Positions 25,780 through 33,611 of a stretch of 64,000 nucleotides of DNA are shown in pieces. The notes beneath the pieces were generated by a model. That model was given only the letters and a program-made list of their open reading frames with translations, did no database searches and was not told the DNA's origin. The stretch comes from CAZZDK01 sp964652235 (GTDB lineage: Bacteria; Pseudomonadota; Alphaproteobacteria; UBA9219): positions 62,001-126,000 of the forward strand of contig CAZZDK010000001.1 in assembly GCA_964652235.1 (NCBI GenBank), given 5' to 3'. The stretch's first letter is position 1. Each line of letters begins with the position of its first letter. The position numbers were made by a program, and so were the translations under genes.

Positions 25780-27084
25780 ATGACCCCCTCCGCCCGCCTT
25801 GCGGCGACGCTTGAAATTCTCGATCAGATCGAGACCGCGCCCCGTCCGGCGGACGCGCTGGTGAGCGCCTATTTCCGCTCGCGCCGCTATATCGGTTCGA
25901 AGGACCGTGCGGCGATCGCGAAACTCGTTTATGCCGTCCTGCGCCGTCACGCGCGGCTTAATTGGTGGCTGGAGAAAAAAGAAACCGAAAAGACGCCGCG
26001 CCATCGTTTCCTTGCTTATCTGTTTTTGGAAGAGAAAAGAACCGCCGCCGAACTCGAAGGCCTGTTCGACGGTAAAAAATTCGCGCCCGCGCCGCTCACG
26101 GCTGAAGAGAAAGCCCTGCTCGGCAAGCTTAAAAACCGCACGCTGCTGCATCCCGAAATGTCTCTCGAAGTGCGCGGCGAGTGTCCGGCCTGGGCGGCGG
26201 AAGGTCTTAACGAACGTTTCGGCAAAAGATTAGAAAATGAACTTCAAGCCCTGCTTGAACCCGCGCCGCTCGATCTGCGCGTCAATCCCCTCAAAACCAC
26301 GCGCGAGGAAGCGTTCGCCGCGCTCGCCAAACTGGGCCTCAAAGTGGAAAAGACCCCCTACTCTCCCTTCGGCCTGCGCGTGCGCGAGCGCCCTTCGCTC
26401 GGCGACATCGCGCTGCTCAAGGAAGGCGCGATTGAGATTCAGGACGAAGGCTCGCAGCTCGTCGCGCTGCTCGTCGATCCCAAACCCGGCGAACGCGTCG
26501 TCGATTTCTGCGCGGGCGCGGGCGGCAAGACGCTCGCCCTTTCCGCGCTTATGCAAAACAAGGGGCGCCTCGTCGCCTGCGACGTTCTCGAAAACCGCCT
26601 GAAGCGCAGCGCCGAGCGTTTCCGCCGCGCGGGCCTGCACAACATCGAAACGAAACCCCTTTCCAGCGAACGCGATCCCTGGGTCAAACGGCACAAAGGA
26701 ACCTTTGATCGCGTCCTTGTGGACGCGCCGTGCTCCGGCACGGGAACGTGGCGGCGCAATCCGGATTCGCGCTGGCGCTCGCTGGGGCCGGGCCTTGAGG
26801 CCCTTCTCCCCTTGCAAGCCAGCATTCTGGACAGCGCGAGCCGCCTTGTAAAACCGGGGGGACGGCTTGTCTATGCGACCTGCTCTCTTTTGCCGGACGA
26901 AAACGAAAAACAGATCGAGCGTTTTCTGGACAATCATCAGGATTTTGCGCTCGTCCCCGTCCGGGAAAGCGCGAGCGGCCTTCCCGAAACGGGTCCGTAT
27001 CTTTCTCTTTCCCCGGCGCGGCACGACACCGACGGCTTCTTCGCCGCCGTTATGCGAAGGATCGCGCCGGAAAAAGGGCCGTAG
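25780..27084 (+). CDS. rsmB: 16S rRNA (cytosine-967-C5)-methyltransferase RsmB
   Basis: SAM-dependent RNA m5C methyltransferase, 434 residues. The N-terminal NusB-like RNA-binding domain (about 1-135) begins ARLAATLEILDQIE with SRRYIGSKDRAAIAKLVYAVLRR. The catalytic domain has motif I DFCAGAGGKTLALSALM, motif IV DAPCSGTGTWRRNPD (Cys of the PC motif) and motif VI YATCSLLPDENE (catalytic TC cysteine). Two cysteines in these motifs are the hallmark of m5C RNA enzymes. The N-terminal domain separates RsmB from RsmF and NOP2-like relatives. It stands alone, divergent from the disrupted gene at 25024-25713. Confidence 0.93.
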   Translation: MTPSARLAATLEILDQIETAPRPADALVSAYFRSRRYIGSKDRAAIAKLVYAVLRRHARLNWWLEKKETEKTPRHRFLAYLFLEEKRTAAELEGLFDGKKFAPAPLTAEEKALLGKLKNRTLLHPEMSLEVRGECPAWAAEGLNERFGKRLENELQALLEPAPLDLRVNPLKTTREEAFAALAKLGLKVEKTPYSPFGLRVRERPSLGDIALLKEGAIEIQDEGSQLVALLVDPKPGERVVDFCAGAGGKTLALSALMQNKGRLVACDVLENRLKRSAERFRRAGLHNIETKPLSSERDPWVKRHKGTFDRVLVDAPCSGTGTWRRNPDSRWRSLGPGLEALLPLQASILDSASRLVKPGGRLVYATCSLLPDENEKQIERFLDNHQDFALVPVRESASGLPETGPYLSLSPARHDTDGFFAAVMRRIAPEKGP

Positions 27085-27088
27085 AACT

Positions 27089-27373
27089 TTATTCTTTCGC
27101 TTCGTCTTTCTTGTCCGTCTTCAGCATTTTCATGATCGCCTCGACCTCCGCGTTCTTGGTCGTCAAGGAAAGGCCGTGCTTTTCGCCCTCGGCTTTTTTG
27201 TTGTCGAAGCATTGTTTATGGCAGGTGCCGTCTCCGCCTATCATCGCGGCGCACCCGTTCTTGCAGGTGATCGTGCAATCGGGTCCGGCGGAACATGTAT
27301 CGGCTTTGGCCGGGGAAAAGGCGGCCAAAGAAAGGGCCAGGGCGCAAAATAACGGCAGGGCGAGTTTTTTCAT
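27089..27373 (-). CDS. Small secreted cysteine-rich protein, unknown function
   Basis: A 94-residue protein with a clear Sec signal peptide (MKKLALPLFCALALSLAAF, cleavage near SPAKA-DT). The mature part has six cysteines in about 30 residues: TCSAGPDCTITCKNGCAAMI and then DGTCHKQCF, spacing C-x5-C-x3-C-x3-C-x9-C-x3-C. A charged Lys/Glu tail follows. The pattern suggests a disulphide-stapled or metal-binding periplasmic peptide; I recognise no family. It converges on rsmB with a four-base gap. The upstream 225 bases (27374-27598) to trpD are AT-rich and hold no gene I trust. Confidence 0.7.
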   Translation of the reverse strand: MKKLALPLFCALALSLAAFSPAKADTCSAGPDCTITCKNGCAAMIGGDGTCHKQCFDNKKAEGEKHGLSLTTKNAEVEAIMKMLKTDKKDEAKE

Positions 27374-27598
27374 GCTTCATCTCCTCGAAAAAGGTTGTCG
27401 GGTAAAAGTATAAATGGCCCTTTATACTGAAAAGGTCTATCGGAAAGACTCGAAAGATAAATACATACAAATGCAAAATTCAGAAATAGTTCATTTCAGA
27501 AAGCTTTTTCGCAAAAAAATAGAGGCAAAAGATTTTTCCCCTGAATTCAAAAGCGTGCTAAACCGAAAAGACGGGAAGAACAAAACGGAAATGGCCGC

Positions 27599-28612
27599 AT
27601 GAATCTCAGCGAATCCCTCTCTCTTATCGAGCAAAGGCGCGATCTTTCGTTCGAGCAGGCGCAGGATTTGTTCGACGCGATTTTCAGGGGCGAAGCCAGC
27701 GAAGAGGAGATCGAGCGAATCCTCCTCGGCCTTTCGGAAAAAGGCGAAAGCATTTCCGAGATCGAAGGGGCGACCGCTTCCATGCGCGGCGCGATGCTGG
27801 CCGTCAAGGCGCCCGAAGGCGCGATAGACATCGTCGGCACGGGGGGCGACGGCGCGGGCACTTTTAACGTCTCCACGGCGGCGGCCTTCGTCGCGGCGGG
27901 CGCAGGCGCGATCGTCGCCAAGCACGGCAACCGCGCGGCCAGCAGCCTTTCCGGTTCCTCGGACGTCCTCGCTCAGCTCGGCGTCAATCTCGAAGCGCCG
28001 ATGGCGCTCATCGAAAAGGCCCTGGGCGAGATCGGGATCGCCTTTCTCTTCGCGCCGCGCCATCACCCGGCCATGCGTTTTGTCGCGCCGGTCCGCAAAA
28101 AACTCGGCGTGCGGACGATCTTCAATCTCCTCGGCCCCCTGACGAACCCTGCGAACGTGCGGCTCCACCTGATCGGCGTGTTCGATCCGAAATGGGCCGC
28201 GCCGATGGGCGAAACGCTCAGAGCGCTCGGCAGCCGAGCGGTCTGGATCACGCACGGCCATGACGGACTCGACGAGCTTTCGACGACCGGCCCTTCGTCC
28301 GTTCTCGCCCTCAAAGACGGCGCTTTCTCGTCGTTCGACGTGGCGCCGCAGGAGTTCGATCTGCCTTCCTCGACGCCTGAGGCCCTGCGCGGTGGCGATT
28401 CCCGCGCGAACGCGCTGTCTTTCTTGCGTCTGCTGGAGGGCGAAAAAGGCCCCTACCGCGACATCGTCGTCCTGAACGCCGCCGCCGCGCTGATCGTCGC
28501 GGACAAAGCCTCGAACGCCAAAGACGCCGCCCGTCTGGCCGCCGACGCCATCGACAACGGCGCGGCAAGGGAAAAATTAAACGCGCTCGTGAGGCTGACG
28601 CATGACGGATAA
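27599..28612 (+). CDS. trpD: Anthranilate phosphoribosyltransferase
   Basis: TrpD transfers phosphoribose from PRPP to anthranilate, the second step of tryptophan synthesis. The 337-residue product has the PRPP/Mg loop VGTGGDGAGTFNVST near residue 78, KHGNRAASSLSGSSD (anthranilate and Mg binding) and FLFAPRHHPAMRFVAPVRK with GVRTIFNLLGPLTNPA. The N-terminal helical domain starts at once, so ATG 27599 is correct. trpC follows after a 155-base gap occupied by a palindromic repeat. trpE and trpG are not adjacent, so this is a partial trp cluster. No leader peptide with Trp codons was seen upstream. Confidence 0.96.
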   Translation: MNLSESLSLIEQRRDLSFEQAQDLFDAIFRGEASEEEIERILLGLSEKGESISEIEGATASMRGAMLAVKAPEGAIDIVGTGGDGAGTFNVSTAAAFVAAGAGAIVAKHGNRAASSLSGSSDVLAQLGVNLEAPMALIEKALGEIGIAFLFAPRHHPAMRFVAPVRKKLGVRTIFNLLGPLTNPANVRLHLIGVFDPKWAAPMGETLRALGSRAVWITHGHDGLDELSTTGPSSVLALKDGAFSSFDVAPQEFDLPSSTPEALRGGDSRANALSFLRLLEGEKGPYRDIVVLNAAAALIVADKASNAKDAARLAADAIDNGAAREKLNALVRLTHDG

Positions 28613-28617
28613 CTTTT

Positions 28618-28747
28618 GTCATTGCGAGGGGTCCCGCCCCCGCGCAGCGGGAGCAGGACGACGCGGCAATCCAGAGTCAAACGAACCAACCTTGGTTTCT
28701 TACGACTCTGGATCGCCACGGCGCGGCGGGCCGCGCCTCGCGATGAC
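28618..28747. repeat. Dispersed palindrome family I, copy 2 (between trpD and trpC)
   Basis: The arms are GTCATTGCGAG (28618) and CTCGCGATGAC (ending near 28747), with inner arms GGCAATCCAGAGTC and GACTCTGGATCGCC around the core AACCAACCTTGGTT. The left arm carries a private GC-rich hairpin (GTCCCGC...GCGGG). It begins five bases after the trpD stop. Confidence 0.9.
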
Positions 28748-28767
28748 GATCTCTTTCAAGGTCGCCT

Positions 28768-29559
28768 ATGCCCGATAAACTTTTCGAAATAACCGAAGCC
28801 AAACGCGCGCAAGTTGAGAGAGAAAAGGCCGCCGCAAGCTTCGCCGACATGGACCGCGCGGCGCTCGCCGCCCCGCTGCCGCGCGACTTCGCCGCCGACC
28901 TGCGGCGCGAGGTCGAGATGGAAAAACCCGCCCTCATCTGCGAGATTAAAAAGGCCTCGCCCTCGGCGGGCCTTATTCGGGAAGACTTCAACCCGGCCGA
29001 ACTGGCCCGCGCCTATGAGCAAGGCGGCGCGACCTGCCTTTCCGTCCTGACGGACGAGCCGTATTTCCAGGGCAAAGACGAATATCTGATAGAGGCCCGC
29101 GCGGCCTGTCGTCTGGCCGTCCTGCGCAAGGACTTCATGATCGACGTCTGGCAGATCGCGCAATCTCGGGCGCTCGGCGCCGACTGCATTCTGCTCATCA
29201 TGGCGATTTTGGACGACGCGCAAGCGAGCGAGCTTCACGCGGCCGCGACCGCCTATGGCATGGACATTCTCATCGAAGTCCACGACGCGCCGGAGATGGA
29301 ACGCGCCCTGCGCCTGCCCTCAGGCCTTATCGGGATCAACAACCGCAATCTCAAAACGCTAGAAATCGACCTCGCCGTGACCGAGGCGCTCGCGCCGCTG
29401 GTCCCCAAGGGCCGCGAGATCGTGAGCGAGAGCGGAATCCGCGCCGCCGCCGACCTTCGCCGCCTGCAGGCCTGCGGCGTTAACCGTTTTTTGATCGGGG
29501 AAACATTGATGAAACAATCGGACGTGGCGAAAGGAATAAGAAACCTTCTTGGCCCGTAA
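28768..29559 (+). CDS. trpC: Indole-3-glycerol phosphate synthase
   Basis: TrpC closes the indole ring from CdRP in tryptophan synthesis. This is a monofunctional 263-residue TIM barrel. Motifs are CEIKKASPSAG (catalytic Lys on strand 1), LSVLTDEPYFQG, VLRKDFMID (catalytic Lys on strand 3), DCILLIMAIL, LIEVHD, GINNRNLKTLEIDL and VSESGIR. These cover all barrel strands in order. It is spaced from trpD by a repeat rather than overlapping it as in most alphaproteobacterial trpGDC operons, so the repeat probably sits inside the transcript. Confidence 0.96.
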   Translation: MPDKLFEITEAKRAQVEREKAAASFADMDRAALAAPLPRDFAADLRREVEMEKPALICEIKKASPSAGLIREDFNPAELARAYEQGGATCLSVLTDEPYFQGKDEYLIEARAACRLAVLRKDFMIDVWQIAQSRALGADCILLIMAILDDAQASELHAAATAYGMDILIEVHDAPEMERALRLPSGLIGINNRNLKTLEIDLAVTEALAPLVPKGREIVSESGIRAAADLRRLQACGVNRFLIGETLMKQSDVAKGIRNLLGP

Positions 29560-29615
29560 GAAACGGATTGTTAAAAAAAACAGGAATGAATTTTCAGGAA
29601 AGAAGGAAACAAGAA

Positions 29616-30122
29616 ATGACCGAACCCTCGCCCGATTACGCCGCTTTGGCTCAGAAAATCCTCCCTTACATGGCCGCTTTTATCGTCTCTCCCGCCGCGC
29701 GCGAGGGCGTTGGCGGGGCGTATGACGATACGCTCCACTACGTCGCCGTTCCTCTGAGCGGCCCCGGTTATGAAGAGATAAAAGAGGCGCCTCAGGATTT
29801 CCTGCCCGTCATCCGTTCCGTTATGGAATCCCTCGATCTTCGCCCCATCGACCCCGGCATAGGGGACAGCGGGAAAGACGCTCCCTCTTCCGGAAGATTA
29901 CGCCATTCCTGCTCAATGAGCCTTCGCCTGTCGGATGGTCAAAAGTTCCGTCTGTTCCGGTTGATGGGCGCCCTCAACCGCGCGGCGAAGGAACGGAGAT
30001 TAAAAATCGCCCGCTATCACGCGGACGATTGCCTGGCCGTTCAGGATTTTATCGGCGAAATGGGGAAAAAGCCCCGCTTCGGCAGCGGCGCGAGCGGCGG
30101 CTTTACGCCTCCAGCGCCTTGA
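29616..30122 (+). CDS. Hypothetical protein
   Basis: A 168-residue soluble protein of unknown function. The start ATG 29616 has AGAAGGAAAC upstream; an ATG-like codon further upstream (29568) is less supported. The sequence begins MTEPSPDYAALAQKILPYMA, has a Gly/Asp-rich turn region (VGGAYDDTLHYVAVPLSGPGYEE), a basic middle (MSLRLSDGQKFRLFRLMGAL) and a Gly/Pro-rich end. There is no signal peptide or membrane segment. Its 3' end overlaps the convergent pntB by 20 bases. I could not match it to a family. Confidence 0.55.
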   Translation: MTEPSPDYAALAQKILPYMAAFIVSPAAREGVGGAYDDTLHYVAVPLSGPGYEEIKEAPQDFLPVIRSVMESLDLRPIDPGIGDSGKDAPSSGRLRHSCSMSLRLSDGQKFRLFRLMGALNRAAKERRLKIARYHADDCLAVQDFIGEMGKKPRFGSGASGGFTPPAP

Positions 30123-30610
30123 CGATGTCCTCGCACATTTTCTTGGCGTCGCCGAAAAGCATCATGGTGCCGGGGCGGTAGAACAGCTCGTTCTCGACGC
30201 CCGCATAGCCCGCCGCCATAGAGCGCTTGACGAACAGGACCGTCTTGGCCTTTTCCACGTCCAAAATCGGCATCCCGTAAATGGCCGAGGTCGGGTCCGT
30301 TTTGGCCGCCGGGTTCGTCACGTCGTTCGCCCCGATCACGAAAACCACGTCCGTCTGCGCGAAATCGCGGTTGATTTCCTCAAGCTCCAGAACCTCGTCG
30401 TAAGGCACGTTGGCCTCGGCGAGAAGCACGTTCATATGGCCGGGCATACGTCCCGCGACGGGATGGATCGCATAGCGCACCTGCACGCCGTTCTTTTTGA
30501 GAATGTCCGCCATTTCGCGCAAAGCGTGCTGCGCTTGCGCCACGGCCATGCCGTAGCCGGGCACGATGATGACGCCGGCCGCGTGTTTCATGATAAAGGC
30601 CGCATCGTCC
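30103..30610 (-). CDS. pntB: NAD(P) transhydrogenase subunit beta, C-terminal domain III part
   Basis: PntB carries the NADP(H)-binding domain III of the proton-pumping transhydrogenase. This part (about 168 codons, from the N gap to the stop) begins DDAAFIMKHAAGVIIVPGYG, with the NADP-binding GYGMAVAQAQHALREM motif, then HPVAGRMPGHMNVLLAEANV, the FVIGANDVTNPAAK motif and the lid region VKRSMAAGYAGVENELFY. It ends at LFGDAKKMCEDIVKALEA. It is in a different frame from the N-terminal part because the gap length (20 N) is wrong or estimated; no biological frameshift needs to be assumed. Confidence 0.92.
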
Positions 30611-30630
30611 NNNNNNNNNNNNNNNNNNNN
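30611..30630. other. Assembly gap (20 N) within pntB
   Basis: Twenty undetermined bases between membrane domain II and domain III of PntB. The flanking coding frames disagree, and family comparison from memory suggests that more than six residues of linker are missing, so 20 is probably not the true length. Confidence 0.95.
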
Positions 30631-31481
30631 GAGGCGCCCGCCACCGCGCCGTCCCCGCCGAAGCCGCCGAGGATCACGTTGAAGATCGAGCGGTTCATGC
30701 CCTTGCACATGATGTACGACAGGATCGCGCCCGAAGCGCCGACCAAAGCGCCCGTGATGATGAGCAACGGGTTTTGCAGCGTGAAGCCCGTGGCGGCGGC
30801 CGCCCACCCGGAATAAGAGTTCCGCATGGAGACCACGACCGGCATATCCGCGCCGCCGATAGGCAGGATCAGCAAGAAGCCGAGCAGCATCGTCACGCCC
30901 ACGATCGCCCACAACGTCGTCGGCGACTGGCCGAGGATCAAAACAACGACGAGCAAAAGGGCCAGAACGCCAAGTCCCAGATTCAGCTTGTGCTGATGGG
31001 GGAAAACAAGCGGCTTGCCGCCGATGATCCCCTGCAGCTTGGCAAACGCGATCAGCGATCCCGTAAAGGTGATCGCGCCGATGGCGATCCCCAGGCCGAT
31101 CTCCACAAGGCTCGAAGGCGCGATACCGCCGCCCTGCGCGATTCCGAAAGCGCCCGGCGCGAAAAAGGCCGCCGCCGCGACCATCACCGCCGCAAGACCG
31201 ACGAGCGAGTGGAACGCCGCCACAAGCTGGGGCAAGGCCGTCATCTTGATTTTTCTGGCGATGATCGCGCCGATCACGCCGCCAAGGGCGATCGCGCCGA
31301 GAATGGGGGGAAACGCGCCCCAGACAAGTTGCGAGAGGGTCGTGACGATGGCAATCGCCATGCCGACCATACCGAAGCGGTTGCCCTGTTGCGCCGTTTC
31401 GGGCGAAGACAGGCCGCGCAAGGCGAGGATGAAAAGAACGCCCGAGACAAGATAGGCGATAGAGATCAGCGAAGCGGTCAT
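30631..31481 (-). CDS. pntB: NAD(P) transhydrogenase subunit beta, N-terminal membrane part
   Basis: The first 283 residues of PntB form membrane domain II of the transhydrogenase, which couples hydride transfer between NADH and NADP to proton movement. Eight or nine hydrophobic helices are visible. The proton-channel helix carries His in LVAAFHSLVGLAAVM, followed by ITFTGSLIAFAKLQG and FPHQHKLNL. The conserved loop MRNSYSGWAAAATGF and MNRSIFNVILGGFG close the domain before the gap. ATG 31481 starts four bases after the pntA2 stop, giving a pntA1-x-pntA2-pntB operon. Confidence 0.93.
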
Positions 31482-31485
31482 GAGA

Positions 31486-31902
31486 TTATTTGCCCTTTTT
31501 CTTATACATTTGCAGCATACGCTGCGTGACGATAAAGCCGCCGAAAATGTTGACCGAAGCCAGCGCCACCGCGCCGAGGCCGAGCCAGGTCGAAAGCCCC
31601 GCGCCCTGCAATCCGGCGGCCATCAAAGCGCCGACGACGATGACGGAAGAAACGGCGTTCGTCACGGCCATAAGCGGCGAATGCAAAGCGGGCGTAACGC
31701 GCCAGACGACGTAATAGCCTACGAAACAAGCCAGAACGAAAACCGTCAGCCCCGTGATGAAAAAGCCGTGCCCCCCGCCTTCGCCGCCGACCGTCGCGAG
31801 CGCGCGGGCCTGCTCGGCCAGCGCGGCGGCCATGTCGGAAAGCTTTTTCTGGTCCGCGGCGATCGAAGTCAACTGGTCGAGGAAGGCGTTGGCGTCCATC
31901 AT
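31486..31902 (-). CDS. pntAB: NAD(P) transhydrogenase subunit alpha, part 2 (membrane)
   Basis: Small alpha-2 subunit of the three-subunit transhydrogenase found in Alphaproteobacteria, 138 residues. It corresponds to the C-terminal membrane end of E. coli PntA. Hydrophobic helices include FFITGLTVFVLACFVGYYVVW, then VTPALHSPLMAVTNAVSSVIVVGAL, the family's characteristic stretch, and VNIFGGFIVTQRMLQMYKKK at the end. ATG 31902 (or 31899) is used because the next in-frame codon upstream is TTG. The unknown gene at 31937-32392 separates it from pntA1. Confidence 0.92.
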   Translation of the reverse strand: MMDANAFLDQLTSIAADQKKLSDMAAALAEQARALATVGGEGGGHGFFITGLTVFVLACFVGYYVVWRVTPALHSPLMAVTNAVSSVIVVGALMAAGLQGAGLSTWLGLGAVALASVNIFGGFIVTQRMLQMYKKKGK

Positions 31903-31936
31903 GGTCAAAAATCCCGGCGTTCGGTTGCGTTAAAAA

Positions 31937-32392
31937 CTAAGGAGCCTTGGGCGTGGCGGAAGGAGCGGCAGGCGCCGGCGGCGTTTTCTCCTTAACCTGT
32001 TCCTTGGGCGGTTCGGAACCGGCATTAGGCGCAGACGCCCCGACCACCGGCGCGATGGACCCTTTTTCATCGGGATCATCGGGGGCGGACTCCTTAATCT
32101 CCACGCCCGGACCCGGCGGCATCTCAGGCGCGGCCTGGGCGGATGGGGAAGGCGAAGGAACGACGTTTTGCGCCTCAAGGGCCTTTCTGAGAGATTTGAT
32201 CTCGGAAAGAAGCTGAACCTGATTTTCCTGCGCGACTTCGAGCCGGAAGGACATCAGATTGACCGCGTCCTTCAAATCGACGATGTAGCCCGCGAAGACC
32301 ACGAAGAGGATCGCGCAGCAAATGACCGAAACCGCGATGCTGGCGATCCATTGAGCGATGATCTGCGAGCTGAAGCTATTGTTCTGGTTCAT
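31937..32392 (-). CDS. Hypothetical membrane protein with coiled coil and Pro-rich tail, inside the pnt operon
   Basis: A 151-residue protein: short polar N-terminus, one strong membrane helix (WIASIAVSVICCAILFVVFAGYIV, about 15-38), a short coiled coil (LKDAVNLMSFRLEVAQENQ through LRKALEAQ, about 40-72) and a disordered Pro/Ala/Glu tail of about 75 residues. The membrane topology places the tail in the periplasm if the N-terminus is cytosolic. It is read in the same direction between pntA1 and pntA2, with about 20 bases on the pntA1 side and 34 on the other, so it is cotranscribed with the transhydrogenase. No family recognised; an accessory role is only inferred from position. Confidence 0.7.
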   Translation of the reverse strand: MNQNNSFSSQIIAQWIASIAVSVICCAILFVVFAGYIVDLKDAVNLMSFRLEVAQENQVQLLSEIKSLRKALEAQNVVPSPSPSAQAAPEMPPGPGVEIKESAPDDPDEKGSIAPVVGASAPNAGSEPPKEQVKEKTPPAPAAPSATPKAP

Positions 32393-32411
32393 GTCCGGCC
32401 CCCCTGGCGTT

Positions 32412-33560
32412 TTAACTCTCTTTGAATTGCGGGTGCACGACGGCCCCGCCGCGCGTCAACGTCACGGCCTTGACGATCTCGTCGTCCTCGTTCACGTCAA
32501 GCCCGCCCCCGTCTTTGGCCGTGATCAGGGCGAGAAAAGCGTGAACGTTGCGAGCATAGAGCGCCGAAGCGTCCACGGCAATACGGCTGGGCATATTTCT
32601 GTAACCGATGATCCGCACGCCCGCATACTCGACGACCTTGCCCGCCTCGCTGACCTCGCAGTTGCCGCCCTGTTCGACGGCCAGATCGACGATGACGCTG
32701 CCGGGCTTCATGCTTTCGACCATCGCGGCGGTGATAAGACGCGGCGCGGCGCGTCCGGGAATAAGGGCCGTCGTGATGACGATGTCCTGCTTTTTGATCG
32801 TCTCGGCGACGAGCGCGGCCTGCTGGCGCTTGTAATCCTCGCTCATTTCCTTGGCGTAGCCGCCGGACGTTTCGGCCTGTTTCGTCTCCTCGTTCTCGAC
32901 CATCACAAAGGCGGCGCCGAGGCTCTGCACCTGTTCCTTGGCGGCCGGGCGCACGTCGGTGGCGGAGACGATGGCGCCCAGACGTTTGGCCGTGGCGATG
33001 GCCTGGAGCCCCGCCACGCCCGCGCCCATCACGAACACGCGAGCCGGAGGCACGGTGCCCGCCGCCGTCATCATCATCGGAAAGGCGCGACCGAATTGTT
33101 CGGCGGCGTCCAAAACGGCCTTATAGCCCACAAGGTTCGACTGGCTGGACAGAACGTCCATCGACTGCGCGCGCGTAATGCGGGGCATCAGCTCCATGGA
33201 CATGGCCGTCACGTTCTTTGCGGCATAGGCGGCCAAATCTTCCCGCGCCGCATAGGGATTGAGCATCGCGATCAGCAAAGCGCCGGGGGGCAGCAAAGCG
33301 ATCTCGTCCGCGCCCTCGCCCGCGTTCATGGGCCGCTGCACTTTCAGGACGATCTGCGCGCCGCGCAACGCCTCTTCAGGAGAGGCCGCGACCTCCGCCC
33401 CCGCCGCCTGGTATTGATCGTCAAGGAAAGAAGCCGCCTCGCCCGCGCCGGTTTCCACCGCGACGTCGTAGCCGAGCGCGATCATCTTCTTGACCGTCTC
33501 AGGCGTCGCGGCCACGCGCTTTTCGAAGGGACGACGTTCTTTCAGGACGGCAATTTTCAT
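32412..33560 (-). CDS. pntAA: NAD(P) transhydrogenase subunit alpha, part 1 (NAD-binding)
   Basis: Soluble NAD(H)-binding domain I of the transhydrogenase, 382 residues, related to alanine dehydrogenase. It opens MKIAVLKERRPFEKRVAATPE, then LNPYAAREDL, the RQD-loop-like SMELMPRITRAQSMDVLSSQ, the Rossmann loop VFVMGAGVAGLQAIATAKRLGA and the mobile loop LIPGRAAPRLI. ATG 33560 matches the usual family start; in-frame ATGs at 33569 and 33578 add a few residues, and none has a strong ribosome site. It is first in the pntA1-x-pntA2-pntB operon. Confidence 0.94.
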   Translation of the reverse strand: MKIAVLKERRPFEKRVAATPETVKKMIALGYDVAVETGAGEAASFLDDQYQAAGAEVAASPEEALRGAQIVLKVQRPMNAGEGADEIALLPPGALLIAMLNPYAAREDLAAYAAKNVTAMSMELMPRITRAQSMDVLSSQSNLVGYKAVLDAAEQFGRAFPMMMTAAGTVPPARVFVMGAGVAGLQAIATAKRLGAIVSATDVRPAAKEQVQSLGAAFVMVENEETKQAETSGGYAKEMSEDYKRQQAALVAETIKKQDIVITTALIPGRAAPRLITAAMVESMKPGSVIVDLAVEQGGNCEVSEAGKVVEYAGVRIIGYRNMPSRIAVDASALYARNVHAFLALITAKDGGGLDVNEDDEIVKAVTLTRGGAVVHPQFKES

Positions 33561-33611
33561 GGGGACCATTGAAAGCATAGGGTTTTAGGAATCAAGGAGC
33601 CTTACCTTGAC

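Noticed and set aside
27414..27602. Open frame of 62 codons ending in ATGA with the trpD start
   Set aside because: No ribosome site, Lys-rich composition driven by AT-rich DNA and no family resemblance; more likely leader sequence. It contains no Trp codon run, so it is not a trp leader peptide.
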